Positions 26,601-35,558 are shown, counted from the first letter of the stretch. The stretch: DNA of 41,152 bases from Azospirillum sp. B4 (GCF_000333275.1 NZ_BACU01000532.1:1-41152); one strand, 5' to 3'. The notes: generated from the letters alone by a model not told the origin. Made by a program: numbers and translations.

Positions 26601-27406
26601 TGGTCCCGTTGCGCGCGGTCACCGATTTTGAGGAACCGGCCCCCGCCACTTGCCGGGAGGGCACCGGCGAACAGGGCGCTGGCACACACGGCACCGGCAA
26701 GGGGCTGGAGCTGGCTTTCGACGGCGTCACCAAGGCCTTCGGCGACGTGGGCGTGCTGCGCGGCCTGGACCTGGTCATTCCCGCCGGGCAGTTCGTGGCC
26801 GTCGTCGGCCGCTCCGGCGGGGGCAAGACCACGCTGATGCGCCTGATCGCCGGGCTGGACGGCCCGACGGGCGGCACCATCCGTATCGCCGGCACGGCGC
26901 GGCGGGGCCTGCAGCCGGACGTGCGCCTGCTGTTCCAGGATGCCCGCCTGCTGCCCTGGCAACGGGTGCTGAGCAATGTCGGCATCGCCCGCGGCCCCGG
27001 CTGGAAGGCCCGCGCCCAGGCCCTGCTGGCGGAGGTCGGGTTGGCCGACCGCGCCGGCGACTGGCCCTACGTCCTGTCCGGCGGGCAGAAGCAGAGGGTG
27101 GCGCTGGCCCGCGCCCTGGTGACAGAGCCGGGCATCCTGCTGTTGGATGAGCCCTTCGGCGCGCTGGACGCGCTGACCCGGGGTGACATGCATCGCCTGC
27201 TGACCAAGGTGTGGCGCCAGCACGGCTTCACCGCCGTCCTGATCACCCACGACGTGGCGGAGGCCGTGGCCCTGGCCGACCGCGTGCTGGTGCTGCGCGA
27301 CGGCGTCATCGCCGACGATGTCGCCATCGACCTCCCCCGCGCCGCCCGCGCGGCCGGCGCCCCCCGCCTGGCCGAGCTGGAGCGCCGCATCCTCAACGCC
27401 GTCTAA
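26600..27406 (+). CDS. ssuB: sulfonate ABC transporter ATP-binding protein
   Basis: This 268-residue ABC ATPase energises uptake with SsuC. The Walker A is GRSGGGKTT at 70-78, the Q-loop is in [11 protein letters not shown], the signature LSGGQKQR is at 159-166, and the Walker B is ILLLDEP with Glu184 as catalytic base. A switch His follows in [10 protein letters not shown]. The first 35 residues are a low-complexity N-terminal extension ahead of the core at [16 protein letters not shown] at 26600 is next to an alternative GTG at 26597, and both overlap the ssuC stop. The gap to the next gene is 15 bases. Confidence 0.94.
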   Translation: MVPLRAVTDFEEPAPATCREGTGEQGAGTHGTGKGLELAFDGVTKAFGDVGVLRGLDLVIPAGQFVAVVGRSGGGKTTLMRLIAGLDGPTGGTIRIAGTARRGLQPDVRLLFQDARLLPWQRVLSNVGIARGPGWKARAQALLAEVGLADRAGDWPYVLSGGQKQRVALARALVTEPGILLLDEPFGALDALTRGDMHRLLTKVWRQHGFTAVLITHDVAEAVALADRVLVLRDGVIADDVAIDLPRAARAAGAPRLAELERRILNAV

Positions 27407-27421
27407 AAGAAGGAAAACCTC

Positions 27422-28405
27422 ATGACGACCGGGATTTTCACGCCGTCCCGCCGCACCCTGCTGGCCGGGGGCCTGGCGGTGGCGGCCACGCCCCTGCTGC
27501 GCGCGCCCCGGGCGCTGGCCAAAACCACCGAGCTGCGCCTGGACTACACCACCTACAGCCCCATCAGCCTGCTGCTGCGCGACAAGGGCTGGCTGGAGGA
27601 GGATCTGAAGGCCGACGGCGTCACCGTCCGCTGGGTGCAGTCGCTGGGGTCCAACAAGGCGCTGGAATTCCTGAACGCCGGCAGCTTGGATTTCGGCTCC
27701 ACCGCCAGCGCCGCCGCCCTGCTGGGCCGCATCGGCGGCAACCCGATCCGCTCCATCTACGTCTACGGCCGGTCGGAGTGGACGGCCCTGGTGGTGCCGG
27801 CGGACAGCCCGGCCAAGGCCATCGCCGATTTGAAGGGCAAGCGCATCGCCGTCACCCGCGGCACCGACCCGCACATCTTCCTGGTGCGGGCGCTGGCCAG
27901 CGTCGGCCTGACCCAGGACGACGTGAAGCTGGTGCTGTTGCAGCACCCGGATGGCAAGCAGGCCCTGCTGCGCGGCGACGTGGACGCCTGGGCCGGGCTG
28001 GACCCGCTGATGGCCTCGGCGGAGGTCGAGAACAACGCCCGCCTGCTGTACCGCAACCCCGCCTTCATCAGTTGGGGCGCCCTGAATGTGCGGGAGGAAT
28101 TCGCGGCCCAAAACCCCGCCCTGGTGCAGAAGGTGCTGGCGGCGTACGAAAAGGCCCGCGCCCACGCCCAGGCGCATCCGGATGCCCTGGCCGCGTCCCT
28201 GGTCGCCCAGACCAAGCTGCCGGACGCCGTGGTGGCCAAGCAGTTGCAGCGCACCGACATCGCCCAAGGCCACCTGAAGCCGGCCCAGGCGGAAAGCGTG
28301 GTGGCCTCCGGCCTCGCCATGCAGCAGGTGGGCCTGATCGAGGCGGGCGTGGACGTGCGCAAGGTGGCGGCGGAGCTGGTCGACAGCCGCTTCGCCGTGG
28401 GTTGA
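27422..28405 (+). CDS. second SsuA-like sulfonate-binding protein with a Tat-type signal
   Basis: A 327-residue periplasmic binding protein of the sulfonate/nitrate/taurine class, paralogous to the ssuA product upstream. The N-terminus has a twin-arginine motif (SRRTLL at 9-14) followed by a hydrophobic stretch and cleavage near ALA-KTTE at 33. This suggests export by Tat, in contrast to the Sec-type first copy. Core segments: LRLDYTTYSPISLLLRDKGWLEEDLKADG, VRWVQSLGSNKALEFLNAGSLDFGSTASAAAL and LKGKRIAVTRGTDPHIFLVRAL. It opens a second transporter set (binding protein, permease, ATPase) in the same operon, presumably for a different sulfonate or sulfate ester. GAAGGA lies just before the ATG. 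Confidence 0.9.
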   Translation: MTTGIFTPSRRTLLAGGLAVAATPLLRAPRALAKTTELRLDYTTYSPISLLLRDKGWLEEDLKADGVTVRWVQSLGSNKALEFLNAGSLDFGSTASAAALLGRIGGNPIRSIYVYGRSEWTALVVPADSPAKAIADLKGKRIAVTRGTDPHIFLVRALASVGLTQDDVKLVLLQHPDGKQALLRGDVDAWAGLDPLMASAEVENNARLLYRNPAFISWGALNVREEFAAQNPALVQKVLAAYEKARAHAQAHPDALAASLVAQTKLPDAVVAKQLQRTDIAQGHLKPAQAESVVASGLAMQQVGLIEAGVDVRKVAAELVDSRFAVG

Positions 28406-28409
28406 CGCC

Positions 28410-29261
28410 ATGACGGCGGAGGCGACGGCCGGTTTGGAGAACAGCGCGCTGGCCATCGCGGCGGCGGGGCCCCGGCCCTGGAGCCTGCCGCGCCCGGACT
28501 GGCGCCCGCTACTGCTGGGCCTGGGCCTGCCCGTGGCCGCCGCCCTGGCTTGGGAGGCGCTGGTGCGCTCCGGCCTGGCCACCGGCAGGCTGCTGCCGCC
28601 ACCCAGCCGCATCGCCGTCACCCTGTGGAAGCTGGCGCGGACGGGGGAGCTGTGGCCCCATGTCGGCGCCACCTCCGGCCGGGTGGGGCTGGGCTTCGTG
28701 CTGGGCGGGGTGGCCGGCATCCTGTCCGGCCTGGCCGCCAGCTACTCCCCCCTGTTCCGCCGCCTGGTGGACCCGACACTGCAAGGCCTGCGCGCCATCC
28801 CGTCGCTGGCCTGGGTGCCGCTGTTCCTGCTGTGGCTGGGCATCTTCGAGACGTCCAAGGTGGCGCTGATCGCCGTGGGCGTCTTCTTCCCCGTCTATCT
28901 GGGCGTCATGGGGGCCGTGCTGGGCGTGGACCGCAAGTTGGTGGAGGTGGGGCGCATCCACCGCCTGTCCGGCCTGGACCTGGCGCGCCGCATCCTGTTG
29001 CCCGCCATCCTGCCGGCCCTGGTGGTGGCCCTGCGCACCGGGCTGGGCCTGGGCTGGATGTTCGTGGTGGCGGCCGAGTACATGGGCGCGTCGGAGGGCA
29101 TCGGCTATCTGCTGGTGGACGGCCAGCAACTGGGCAAGCCTGACCAGATCATTGCCGCCATCCTGGTCTTCGCCCTGCTGGGCAAGGTGGCGGACGCCGC
29201 CATCGTGGCCCTGGCCACCCCCGCGCTGCGCTGGCAGGACGCCTATCAGGGAGGCCGCTGA
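28410..29261 (+). CDS. second SsuC-like ABC permease
   Basis: A 283-residue inner-membrane permease of the SsuC/TauC type. About 30 N-terminal residues precede the first helix (LLLGLGLPVAAALAWEALV). The conserved core is present: LLPPPSRIAVTLWKLARTGELWPHVGATSGRVGLGF, IPSLAWVPLFLLWLGIFETSKVALIAVGVFFPVYLG and the docking loop VEVGRIHRLSGLDLARRILLPAILPALVVALRTGLG. The stop overlaps the next gene's ATG by one base (TGATG). It pairs with the Tat-exported binding protein and the following ATPase. Confidence 0.93.
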   Translation: MTAEATAGLENSALAIAAAGPRPWSLPRPDWRPLLLGLGLPVAAALAWEALVRSGLATGRLLPPPSRIAVTLWKLARTGELWPHVGATSGRVGLGFVLGGVAGILSGLAASYSPLFRRLVDPTLQGLRAIPSLAWVPLFLLWLGIFETSKVALIAVGVFFPVYLGVMGAVLGVDRKLVEVGRIHRLSGLDLARRILLPAILPALVVALRTGLGLGWMFVVAAEYMGASEGIGYLLVDGQQLGKPDQIIAAILVFALLGKVADAAIVALATPALRWQDAYQGGR

Positions 29262-30043
29262 TGAGCGTGGCGCTTGAAATCTCGGGCCTCGCGAAGACCT
29301 ACCCCAACGGCCAGCGCGCCCTGGGCGGCATCGACCTGACCGTGCCGGCGGGCGAGATCCTGGCCATCGTCGGCGGTTCCGGCTGCGGCAAAAGCACGCT
29401 GCTGCGCCTCATCGCGGGGCTGGAGACGCCCAGCGCCGGATTGGTGCGGGTGGGCGGCGACCTGGTCGGCGGTCCCCACCCGGCGGTGGGCCTGGTGTTC
29501 CAGGAGCCCCGCCTGCTGCCCTGGCTCAGCGTGGCCGACAACGTCGGCTTCGGCCTGGCGGCCCTGGCGGCGGGGGAGCGGGCCGCCCGCGTGGGCACGG
29601 CGCTGGAACGGGTAGGCCTGACCGCCCACGCCAACGCCTGGCCGCGCGAACTGTCCGGCGGTCAGGCGCAGCGGGCGGCGCTGGCCCGCGCCCTGGTCAC
29701 CCGGCCCCAGGTGCTGTTGCTGGATGAACCGTTTTCCGCGTTGGACGCCCTGACCCGCACCACGCTTCAGGACCATCTGCTGGAGCTGTGGGCCTTTGAG
29801 CGGCCGACCCTGGTGCTGGTGACGCATGACATCGAGGAGGCGCTGGTACTGGCCGACCGGGTGGTGACGCTGCGCCCCCGCCCCGGTCGCGTCGATGACA
29901 TCCAGGCGGTGGTCCTGTCCCGCCCGCGCGACCGCGACAGCCATAATTTCGAAGTTCACAAACGGCGGCTCCGTGCCGCCTTGAACCAATCGCTGGCCCC
30001 TGACACTCTGGCATCCGACAGCCTGACCGCCGCCGCCCTGTAA
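29261..30043 (+). CDS. second SsuB-like ABC ATP-binding protein
   Basis: A 260-residue ATPase with all ABC motifs: Walker A GGSGCGKST at 38-46, Q-loop FQEPRLLPW, signature LSGGQAQR at 131-138, Walker B VLLLDEPF, and switch His in LVTHDIEEALVLADRV. The C-terminal segment has GRVDDIQAVVLSRPRDRDSHNFEVHKRRL, common in SsuB-type ATPases. It completes the second transporter. Its stop codon lies within the first copy of a perfect 16-bp tandem repeat that continues into the following gap. Confidence 0.94.
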   Translation: MSVALEISGLAKTYPNGQRALGGIDLTVPAGEILAIVGGSGCGKSTLLRLIAGLETPSAGLVRVGGDLVGGPHPAVGLVFQEPRLLPWLSVADNVGFGLAALAAGERAARVGTALERVGLTAHANAWPRELSGGQAQRAALARALVTRPQVLLLDEPFSALDALTRTTLQDHLLELWAFERPTLVLVTHDIEEALVLADRVVTLRPRPGRVDDIQAVVLSRPRDRDSHNFEVHKRRLRAALNQSLAPDTLASDSLTAAAL

Positions 30044-30069
30044 CCGGTATCACCTGTAACCGGTATCAC
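30038..30069 (+). repeat. perfect 16-bp tandem duplication at the ssuB2 stop
   Basis: CTGTAACCGGTATCAC occurs twice in direct contact (30038-30053 and 30054-30069). The first copy contains the stop codon of the second ssuB. ACCGGT is itself a palindrome in each copy. It occupies almost all of the gap before the FAD-protein gene. Confidence 0.9.
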
Positions 30070-30084
30070 TTGATCGGGTTTCCC

Positions 30085-31581
30085 ATGTCCCTGGGCAATG
30101 CCCCCCAACAGCGAACCGCCCCCCGCGTCGTCATCCTGGGCGGCGGGTTCAGTGGCGCCGTCACCGCCCTGCATTTGGCGCGTACCGCCACCGTGCCGGT
30201 GGATATCGACATCGTGGAGCCGCGCCTGCTGCTGGGCGGCGGGGTCGCCTATTCCACCCCCGACCCGCAGCACCGCATCAACGTGCCGGCCGCGCGCATG
30301 AGCGCGTTTTCCGCCGACATGGGGCATTACGACCGCTGGCTGCGCCGTTCCGGCGTGCTGGCCACCGACCCGCAGGCCCTGGTCAAGGGCGGGCACATCT
30401 TCTCCAGCCGGCTGGAGTTCGGGCGCTACCTTGACGGGCTGGTGCGGGAGCAGGCGGCAGCCGACGGCCCGGCCCACATCCGTCACGTGCAGCGGCGCGC
30501 GACCGCCGTCACCCCCATCCCCCGTGACGCCCCGCCCGGCCAGTCCTTCGGCTATGCCGTGGCGCTGGAGAATGGCGCGCGGCTGGTGGCCGACATGGTG
30601 GTGATCGCCACCAGCCATCCGCCACCGTCCCCGCCTAAGGCCCTGGTCCAGGCCCTGGGCGACGACCCGCGCCTGATCGCCAACCCGTGGGCACCGGGCG
30701 CCCTGGACGCCGTGGCGCCGGAGGCGCGCGTGCTGGTGGTGGGGTCGGGCCTGACCATGGCCGACATCCTGGCCACCCTGCAGGCCGCCGGGCACAAGGG
30801 CCCCATCACCGTCTTCTCCCGCCGGGGCCTGACGCCCCGGGGCCATGCCCTGGACGCGACCGAGCTGGCGGGCGATTTCGCCACCCGGCCGGAGGTGACG
30901 GCGCTGGCCCTGCTGCGCCGCATCCGCGCCACCGTGACGGCAGCGGAGGTGGAGGGGCGCCCCTGGCAAGCGGTGCTTGACGCCGTGCGCCGCGACGCCC
31001 GGACCATCTGGCGGGCTCTGCCCCTGGCGGAGAAGCGCAAACTGCTGCGCCACCTGCGCCCCTTCTGGGACGCCCACCGCTACCGCATCGCCCCGCAGCC
31101 GGAGGCGACGATCCAGGACTTGCAGGCACGCGGGCAGCTGGAGATCCTGGCGGCCAGCCTGGCCGACATCACGGCCGACGCCGACGGCATCCGCGCCACC
31201 CTGCGCCCCCGCTGGGGCGGCGCCCCCCTCACCCGGACGGTGGACGTGGTGGTGGTGGCCACCGGCCCGGCGCACGACCACCTGATCGACGCCGTGCCGG
31301 CCCTGGCGCCCCTGGTCGCCACCGGCCGCCTGCACGCCGACGCGCTGGGCCTGGGTATCGCCGTGGATGATCAGAGCCGGGTGATCGACGCGCGCGGGGT
31401 GCCCGACGACACACTGTGGGTCTCTGGCCCCCTGGCGCGCGGCACCTTCGGTGAGCTGATGGGCCTGCCCCAGGTGCTGATCCACGCGGAGGAGGTGGCG
31501 CGCTCCGTCGCCCGCCGTCTGCCGGGCCAGGCGGCGCCGGAGCCGACGAAGAAGGGCGTCCGCGCCCGCGTCACCGCCTGA
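30085..31581 (+). CDS. FAD/NAD(P)-binding oxidoreductase (NAD_binding_9 type)
   Basis: A 498-residue flavoprotein-like oxidoreductase. The FAD-binding Rossmann motif GGGFSG is at 19-24, and the GGGVAYSTPDPQHRINVPAARM segment is typical of the FAD-NAD(P)-binding family (NAD_binding_9). A second nucleotide-binding motif (VLVVGSGLTMAD) lies near residue 220. No signal peptide. As the last gene of the sulfonate operon, in a cluster without ssuE, it may supply or cycle electrons for the SsuD monooxygenase or oxidise another organosulfur compound (inference). The longest frame starts with TTG at 30070; ATG at 30085 is chosen, though neither has a strong ribosome site. It converges on ilvE with a gap of 10 bases. 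Confidence 0.8.
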   Translation: MSLGNAPQQRTAPRVVILGGGFSGAVTALHLARTATVPVDIDIVEPRLLLGGGVAYSTPDPQHRINVPAARMSAFSADMGHYDRWLRRSGVLATDPQALVKGGHIFSSRLEFGRYLDGLVREQAAADGPAHIRHVQRRATAVTPIPRDAPPGQSFGYAVALENGARLVADMVVIATSHPPPSPPKALVQALGDDPRLIANPWAPGALDAVAPEARVLVVGSGLTMADILATLQAAGHKGPITVFSRRGLTPRGHALDATELAGDFATRPEVTALALLRRIRATVTAAEVEGRPWQAVLDAVRRDARTIWRALPLAEKRKLLRHLRPFWDAHRYRIAPQPEATIQDLQARGQLEILAASLADITADADGIRATLRPRWGGAPLTRTVDVVVVATGPAHDHLIDAVPALAPLVATGRLHADALGLGIAVDDQSRVIDARGVPDDTLWVSGPLARGTFGELMGLPQVLIHAEEVARSVARRLPGQAAPEPTKKGVRARVTA

Positions 31582-31591
31582 AAGCGAAGCG

Positions 31592-32671
31592 TTAAATCAC
31601 CCGGCGCACCCAGCTTTCGACCAGCGGCGGCACACCGCCGCGCTGCATGCCGACCAGGCGTTCGCGCAGGTCGGCGGTGGTGGCCCCACCCTCGCCGTTG
31701 CCGATGACGAAATCGCCCTCCGCCGTCCGCACCGTGCCGATGGCCGACACCACGGCGGCGGTGCCGCAGGCGAAGGCCTCACGCACCCGGCCCGTCGCGG
31801 AATCTTCCTTCCACTGCGCCAGGGAGTAGGGCTGCTCCACCACCGTGCGGCCCAGGCTGCGCGCCAGCTGGATGATGCTGTCGCGGGTGATGCCGGGCAG
31901 GATGGTGCCGCTCAAGGGCGGGGTCAGCAGACTGCCGTCGTCCATGACGAAGAAGACGTTCATGCCGCCCAGTTCCTCGATCCAGCGATGCTCGGCCGCG
32001 TCCAGGAACACCACCTGGTCGCAGCCGTGCTTGCTGGCCTCCAGCTGGGCGATCAGGCTGGCGGCGTAGTTGCCGCCGCACTTGGCCGCACCCGTGCCGC
32101 CGGGCGCGGCGCGGGTGTAGTTGTCCGGCGCCCAGATGGTGATGGCCTTGGCCCCGCCCTTGAAGTAGGCGCCCACCGGGCAGGCGATGACGCAGAAGAT
32201 GTAGTCCGACGCCGGGCGGACGCCCAGGAAGGCCTCATTGGCGAACATGAAGGGGCGCAGGTACAGGCTGCCTTCCCCGCCCGGGACCCACGCCTCATCG
32301 ATGCGCACCAGCTGTTCCACCGCTTCCAGGAACAGCTCCTCGGGGATCAGGGGCATGGCCATGCGTTCCGCCGATTCCCGGAAGCGCCTGGCGTTCGCCT
32401 CCGGCCGGAACAGCGTCACGCCACCATCGGCCGCGCGGTAGGCCTTCATGCCTTCGAAGATTTCCTGGGCGTAGTGCAGCACGGCGGAGGCCGGATCGAG
32501 GGTGAACGGTACCCGCGCCGTGACCGTGGCGTCATGCCAGCCCTGGCCCTCGGTCCAGCGGATGGTCACCATGTGGTCGGTGAAGACCTTGCCGAAGCCG
32601 GGGTTTTCCAGGATGCGCGCCAGCGTGGCGGCGTCGGTCGGATTGGAAGTGCGGTCTATCGTGAACGTCAT
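31592..32671 (-). CDS. ilvE: branched-chain amino acid aminotransferase
   Basis: This 359-residue fold-type IV PLP enzyme catalyses the last step of leucine, isoleucine and valine synthesis and the first step of their breakdown. The Schiff-base lysine is K197 in TGAAKCGGNYAAS. Other landmarks are LHYAQEIFEGMKAYR, GSLYLRPFMFANEAFLGV, and the phosphate-binding LSGTILPGITRDSI near residue 255. The length and PLRPF region match the longer, eukaryote-like BCAT subgroup. ATG at 32671 (MTFTIDRTSN) is preferred over the frame 8 codons longer. It is a single gene, divergent from the MFS carrier gene. Confidence 0.95.
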   Translation of the reverse strand: MTFTIDRTSNPTDAATLARILENPGFGKVFTDHMVTIRWTEGQGWHDATVTARVPFTLDPASAVLHYAQEIFEGMKAYRAADGGVTLFRPEANARRFRESAERMAMPLIPEELFLEAVEQLVRIDEAWVPGGEGSLYLRPFMFANEAFLGVRPASDYIFCVIACPVGAYFKGGAKAITIWAPDNYTRAAPGGTGAAKCGGNYAASLIAQLEASKHGCDQVVFLDAAEHRWIEELGGMNVFFVMDDGSLLTPPLSGTILPGITRDSIIQLARSLGRTVVEQPYSLAQWKEDSATGRVREAFACGTAAVVSAIGTVRTAEGDFVIGNGEGGATTADLRERLVGMQRGGVPPLVESWVRRVI

Positions 32672-32846
32672 GATCTCAAGCCTTCGTGTCCCCAAGCCAG
32701 CAGCCTAACCGATCAGCCGGCCGGATACGGTCATGCATTTTGGCCCCCAGGTGTAACGGCGGATTTTCAAAGCAGCCTAGCGGCGGGATCAGATCGAAGA
32801 TAAATCTGATGGGAAACGCCATTAAAGAATAACGACGGGGGACGGG

Positions 32847-34067
32847 ATGGGTGGAACATTGCCTGTGACCGGGATGGCGGGATCGGCGGGGGAACGATCC
32901 GGCGTTCGGCGCCTGACCATGGCACTCTGCTTCCTGGCCGCCGCCATCGAAGGGTTTGACCTGCAATCCGCCGGCGTGGCCGCCCCCCATCTGGGCCCGG
33001 CCTTCGGGCTGTCGCCGTCGCGGATGGGATGGGTGTTCAGCGCCGCCATCGCCGGCCTGATCGTGGGCGCGCTGGTGGGCGGCCGCGTCTCCGATCTCAG
33101 GGGCCGCAAGGTGGCGCTGATGCTGTCCCTGGGCGTCTTCGGCGTGTTCTCCTGCCTCACGGCGCTGGCCTGGGATTTTCCCAGCCTGCTGGCCGCCCGC
33201 TTCCTGACGGGCCTGGGGTTGGGCGGCGCCTTTCCCAACCTGATCGCCATCGCGGCGGAATGCGCGCCCAAGGCCAAGGCGGCCGCCGTCTCCATCATCT
33301 ACGCCGGCATGCCGCTGGGCGGCGCCACCGCCGCCTTCCTGTCGCTGCGCGGCGGACATGGCGACTGGCAGGGCGTCTTCTGGGCGGGCGGCATCGCCCC
33401 CCTGCTGCTGTTGCCGTTCCTGGCCTGGGCACTACCGGCCTTCCGCGTGCCGCCCGCCCCGGCGGAGGCGCGCATCGTCATCAGACAGGCCCTGTTCGCG
33501 CCCGGGCGGCGCGTCGATACCGGCGCGCTGTGGCTGGGCTCCTTCCTCGCCCTGCTGGTGCTGTACCTGCTGCTGAACTGGCTGCCCATCCTGCTGCTGT
33601 CGCGCGACCTGCCGCGCACCCTGGTGCTGGGGGTGCAACTCGTCTTCAACCTGGGCGGCGCCTGCGGCTCGGGCATCGCCGGCCAGCTGATGGAGCGGAT
33701 CGACAGGCGGGTGGCCGTGGTCGGCATTTTCCTGACGCTGGCCTTGGCCCTTGCCGGCCTGGCCGGGGCGGGCGCCAACTTCCTGATGACCATCGCGGCC
33801 GTGGCGGGGGCGGCGGTGCTGGCGGCCCAAGCCCTGATCTACAGCCTGGCGCCCGGCTATTACCCACCCCAGGTGCGCGGCCTGGGCGTGGGGGCCGTGG
33901 TGGCCGCTGGCCGCCTGGGCTCTGTCGCCGGGCCCCTGCTGGCGGGCCAGCTGATCGCCGCCGGCCGCAGCAGCGCCGACGTACTGACGGGCATCATCCC
34001 CATCGCCCTGCTGAGCGGGATAGCCACCTTCGTGTTGGTGGCCCGCAGGTCACCGGAAGGGGAGTGA
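32847..34067 (+). CDS. MFS transporter, AAHS (aromatic acid:H+ symporter)-like
   Basis: A 406-residue transporter with 12 predicted helices. The first helix contains IEGFDLQSAGVAAPHL, with the GFD motif typical of the aromatic acid:proton symporter subfamily. MFS motif A is GGRVSDLRGRK in the loop after helix 2. LLNWLPILLLSRDLPRTLVLG and YYPPQVRGLGVGAVVAAGRLGSVAGPLLAG also match that subfamily. The likely substrates are small aromatic or other organic acids, but none is encoded nearby to confirm this. It lies opposite the small HTH gene with a gap of only 2 bases at their stops. Confidence 0.85.
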   Translation: MGGTLPVTGMAGSAGERSGVRRLTMALCFLAAAIEGFDLQSAGVAAPHLGPAFGLSPSRMGWVFSAAIAGLIVGALVGGRVSDLRGRKVALMLSLGVFGVFSCLTALAWDFPSLLAARFLTGLGLGGAFPNLIAIAAECAPKAKAAAVSIIYAGMPLGGATAAFLSLRGGHGDWQGVFWAGGIAPLLLLPFLAWALPAFRVPPAPAEARIVIRQALFAPGRRVDTGALWLGSFLALLVLYLLLNWLPILLLSRDLPRTLVLGVQLVFNLGGACGSGIAGQLMERIDRRVAVVGIFLTLALALAGLAGAGANFLMTIAAVAGAAVLAAQALIYSLAPGYYPPQVRGLGVGAVVAAGRLGSVAGPLLAGQLIAAGRSSADVLTGIIPIALLSGIATFVLVARRSPEGE

Positions 34068-34069
34068 GC

Positions 34070-34306
34070 TCACGCCGGCGCCCCCTCCTCCATGCCTTCC
34101 ATGCGCATGCGGCGGCCCCGGCGGTGGTCGACCGGGGTGCTGAGGCGCAGCAGATGCCGCTTGTGCTGGACCGAGGCCACGGTGCGCCCCAGCGCCAGGG
34201 CGATCTCCCGGTCGCCTTGGCCATCGGCGTTCATGGCGACCAGGCGGGCCAGGCTTTCCTCATCCCAGGACCGCGCGGGGCCCACTGTCTTGACGACGCT
34301 ACGCAT
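34070..34306 (-). CDS. small Myb/GcrA-like helix-turn-helix protein
   Basis: A 78-residue protein. Residues 13-55 (SWDEESLARLVAMNADGQGDREIALALGRTVASVQHKRHLL) look like a SANT/Myb-type or GcrA-like helix-turn-helix, with tryptophan at the start and recognition helix VASVQHKRHLL. The C-terminus is basic. AGGTGAGGGAGC before the ATG is a good ribosome site. It lies 18 bases downstream of a degenerate nucleotidyltransferase gene on the same strand, so the pair may be co-transcribed. A DNA-binding regulatory role is likely, but no target is visible. Confidence 0.65.
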   Translation of the reverse strand: MRSVVKTVGPARSWDEESLARLVAMNADGQGDREIALALGRTVASVQHKRHLLRLSTPVDHRRGRRMRMEGMEEGAPA

Positions 34307-34324
34307 GCTCCCTCACCTTGATTA

Positions 34325-34705
34325 TCAAGAACGGCGTTTAAGATGCTGAAACTGATCACGCGAAAGGGTCGGCGGCGGCTTGGCCGCGAACAGCAGCTCC
34401 CCCTCCTCCACCATGCGCTGGGCGATGGAGCCCTGCACCTGCAGCGTGCTGCGGAAATCCCCCATGCACTGCACCGAGACGGCGGCCGGCACGTCCAGCC
34501 GGCCCAGGATGTCCAGCGCCAGATTGCCGTCCCAGCAGGGCAGCGGCGCCTCGTCATCGATAACGATCAGGAAGTGGCCGATGGCGCCACCGGCGCACCG
34601 GGCGGACGGCGCCAGCAGGTAGATGCGCCAGGGATGCAAGGCATCGACCAGGGCCAGCAGGATCGATGCCATCCGCCAGCCGGGCAGTCCGTCCGTCGCC
34701 ACCAT
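34325..34705 (-). CDS. degenerate MNT-type nucleotidyltransferase-like protein
   Basis: A 126-residue protein that follows the pattern of MntA/minimal nucleotidyltransferases. LVDALHPWRIYLLAPSARCAGG corresponds to the usual ...hPxrIyLFGSrArG, LIVIDDEAP to the core strand, and GSIAQRMVEEGELLF to the C-terminal helix of the family. The catalytic residues are missing: the GS of the nucleotide-binding turn is AP, and the SDxD metal-binding motif is replaced by AIGHF. It is therefore likely an inactive member, perhaps a regulatory or antitoxin-like pseudoenzyme. GGGAGGG precedes the ATG. No HEPN-type partner is adjacent; the following gene is the small HTH protein. Confidence 0.55.
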   Translation of the reverse strand: MVATDGLPGWRMASILLALVDALHPWRIYLLAPSARCAGGAIGHFLIVIDDEAPLPCWDGNLALDILGRLDVPAAVSVQCMGDFRSTLQVQGSIAQRMVEEGELLFAAKPPPTLSRDQFQHLKRRS

Positions 34706-34772
34706 GCCGCAGCCCTCCCTGCTTCGTCGTCTCCCGTCCCGTTTCGCCGCCAGCTGCCTGTCTATTCCCGCG

Positions 34773-35558
34773 TCACTTGCCCTTGAACTGGGGCGGGCGC
34801 TTCTCGGCGAACGCGCTCATGCCTTCCTTCTGGTCTTCCAGCGCGAAGGTGGAGTGGAATAGCCGCCGTTCGAACCGCAGGCCCTCCGCCAGCGTCAGTT
34901 CGAAGGCCCGGTCCACCGCCTCCTTCGCCATCATGACGGCCGGACGGGAGAAGCCGCAGATCTTCTCCGCCACCCGTACCGCCTCTTCCACCAGGTCGGC
35001 GGCCGGCACGATGCGCGCCACCAGACCCGCCCGTTCCGCCTCCGCCGCGTCCATCAAGCGGCCGGTCAGCACCAGCTCCATGGCCTTGGCCTTGCCGATG
35101 GCCCGCGTCAGCCGCTGGGTGCCGCCGGCGCCGGGGATGGTACCGATGGTGATTTCCGGCTGGCCGAACTTGGCGGTGTCGGCCGCCAGCAGGATGTCGG
35201 CCATCATGGCCAGTTCGCAGCCGCCGCCCAGCGCATAACCCGCGACCGCCGCGATGGTCGGCTTGCGGCAGGTGGCCAGACGGCCCCACTTCTTGGTGAT
35301 GAAGTCGCCCAGGTAGGCGTCCATGTAGGATTTGTCCTTCATCTCCTTGATGTCGGCGCCCGCAGCGAAGGCCTTCTCGCTGCCCGTCACAACGATGGCG
35401 CCGATGGCGGCGTCATCCTCCAGCCGGTTCAGCGCATCCTCCAGGTCCGTGACCAGGCCGTCCGACAGGGCGTTCAGCGCCTTGGGACGGTTCAGGCGGA
35501 TCAGGGCCACGGGCCCCCGTACCTCGACCAGGATGTTCTCGTACGCGAACTCGGACAT
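34773..35558 (-). CDS. enoyl-CoA hydratase
   Basis: This 261-residue crotonase-family enzyme hydrates 2-enoyl-CoA in fatty-acid or amino-acid breakdown. Both catalytic glutamates of the classical hydratase are present: Glu115 in GGGCELAMM and Glu135 in [19 protein letters not shown]. The CoA-binding RPKALNAL and [11 protein letters not shown] segments and the C-terminal [24 protein letters not shown] are typical of a short-chain enoyl-CoA hydratase (PaaF/FadB1-like). The start at 35558 is well placed. It is divergent from the GntR gene across 224 bases, which may share control. Confidence 0.95.
   Translation of the reverse strand: MSEFAYENILVEVRGPVALIRLNRPKALNALSDGLVTDLEDALNRLEDDAAIGAIVVTGSEKAFAAGADIKEMKDKSYMDAYLGDFITKKWGRLATCRKPTIAAVAGYALGGGCELAMMADILLAADTAKFGQPEITIGTIPGAGGTQRLTRAIGKAKAMELVLTGRLMDAAEAERAGLVARIVPAADLVEEAVRVAEKICGFSRPAVMMAKEAVDRAFELTLAEGLRFERRLFHSTFALEDQKEGMSAFAEKRPPQFKGK

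Noticed and set aside
26573..28720. 715-residue antisense open frame across ssuB and the second binding protein
   Set aside because: It spans three overlapping real genes with clear ABC motifs; its composition is typical of a high-GC shadow.
29956..31485. 509-residue antisense open frame across the FAD protein gene
   Set aside because: The plus-strand gene has two nucleotide-binding motifs. The antisense frame lacks any domain.
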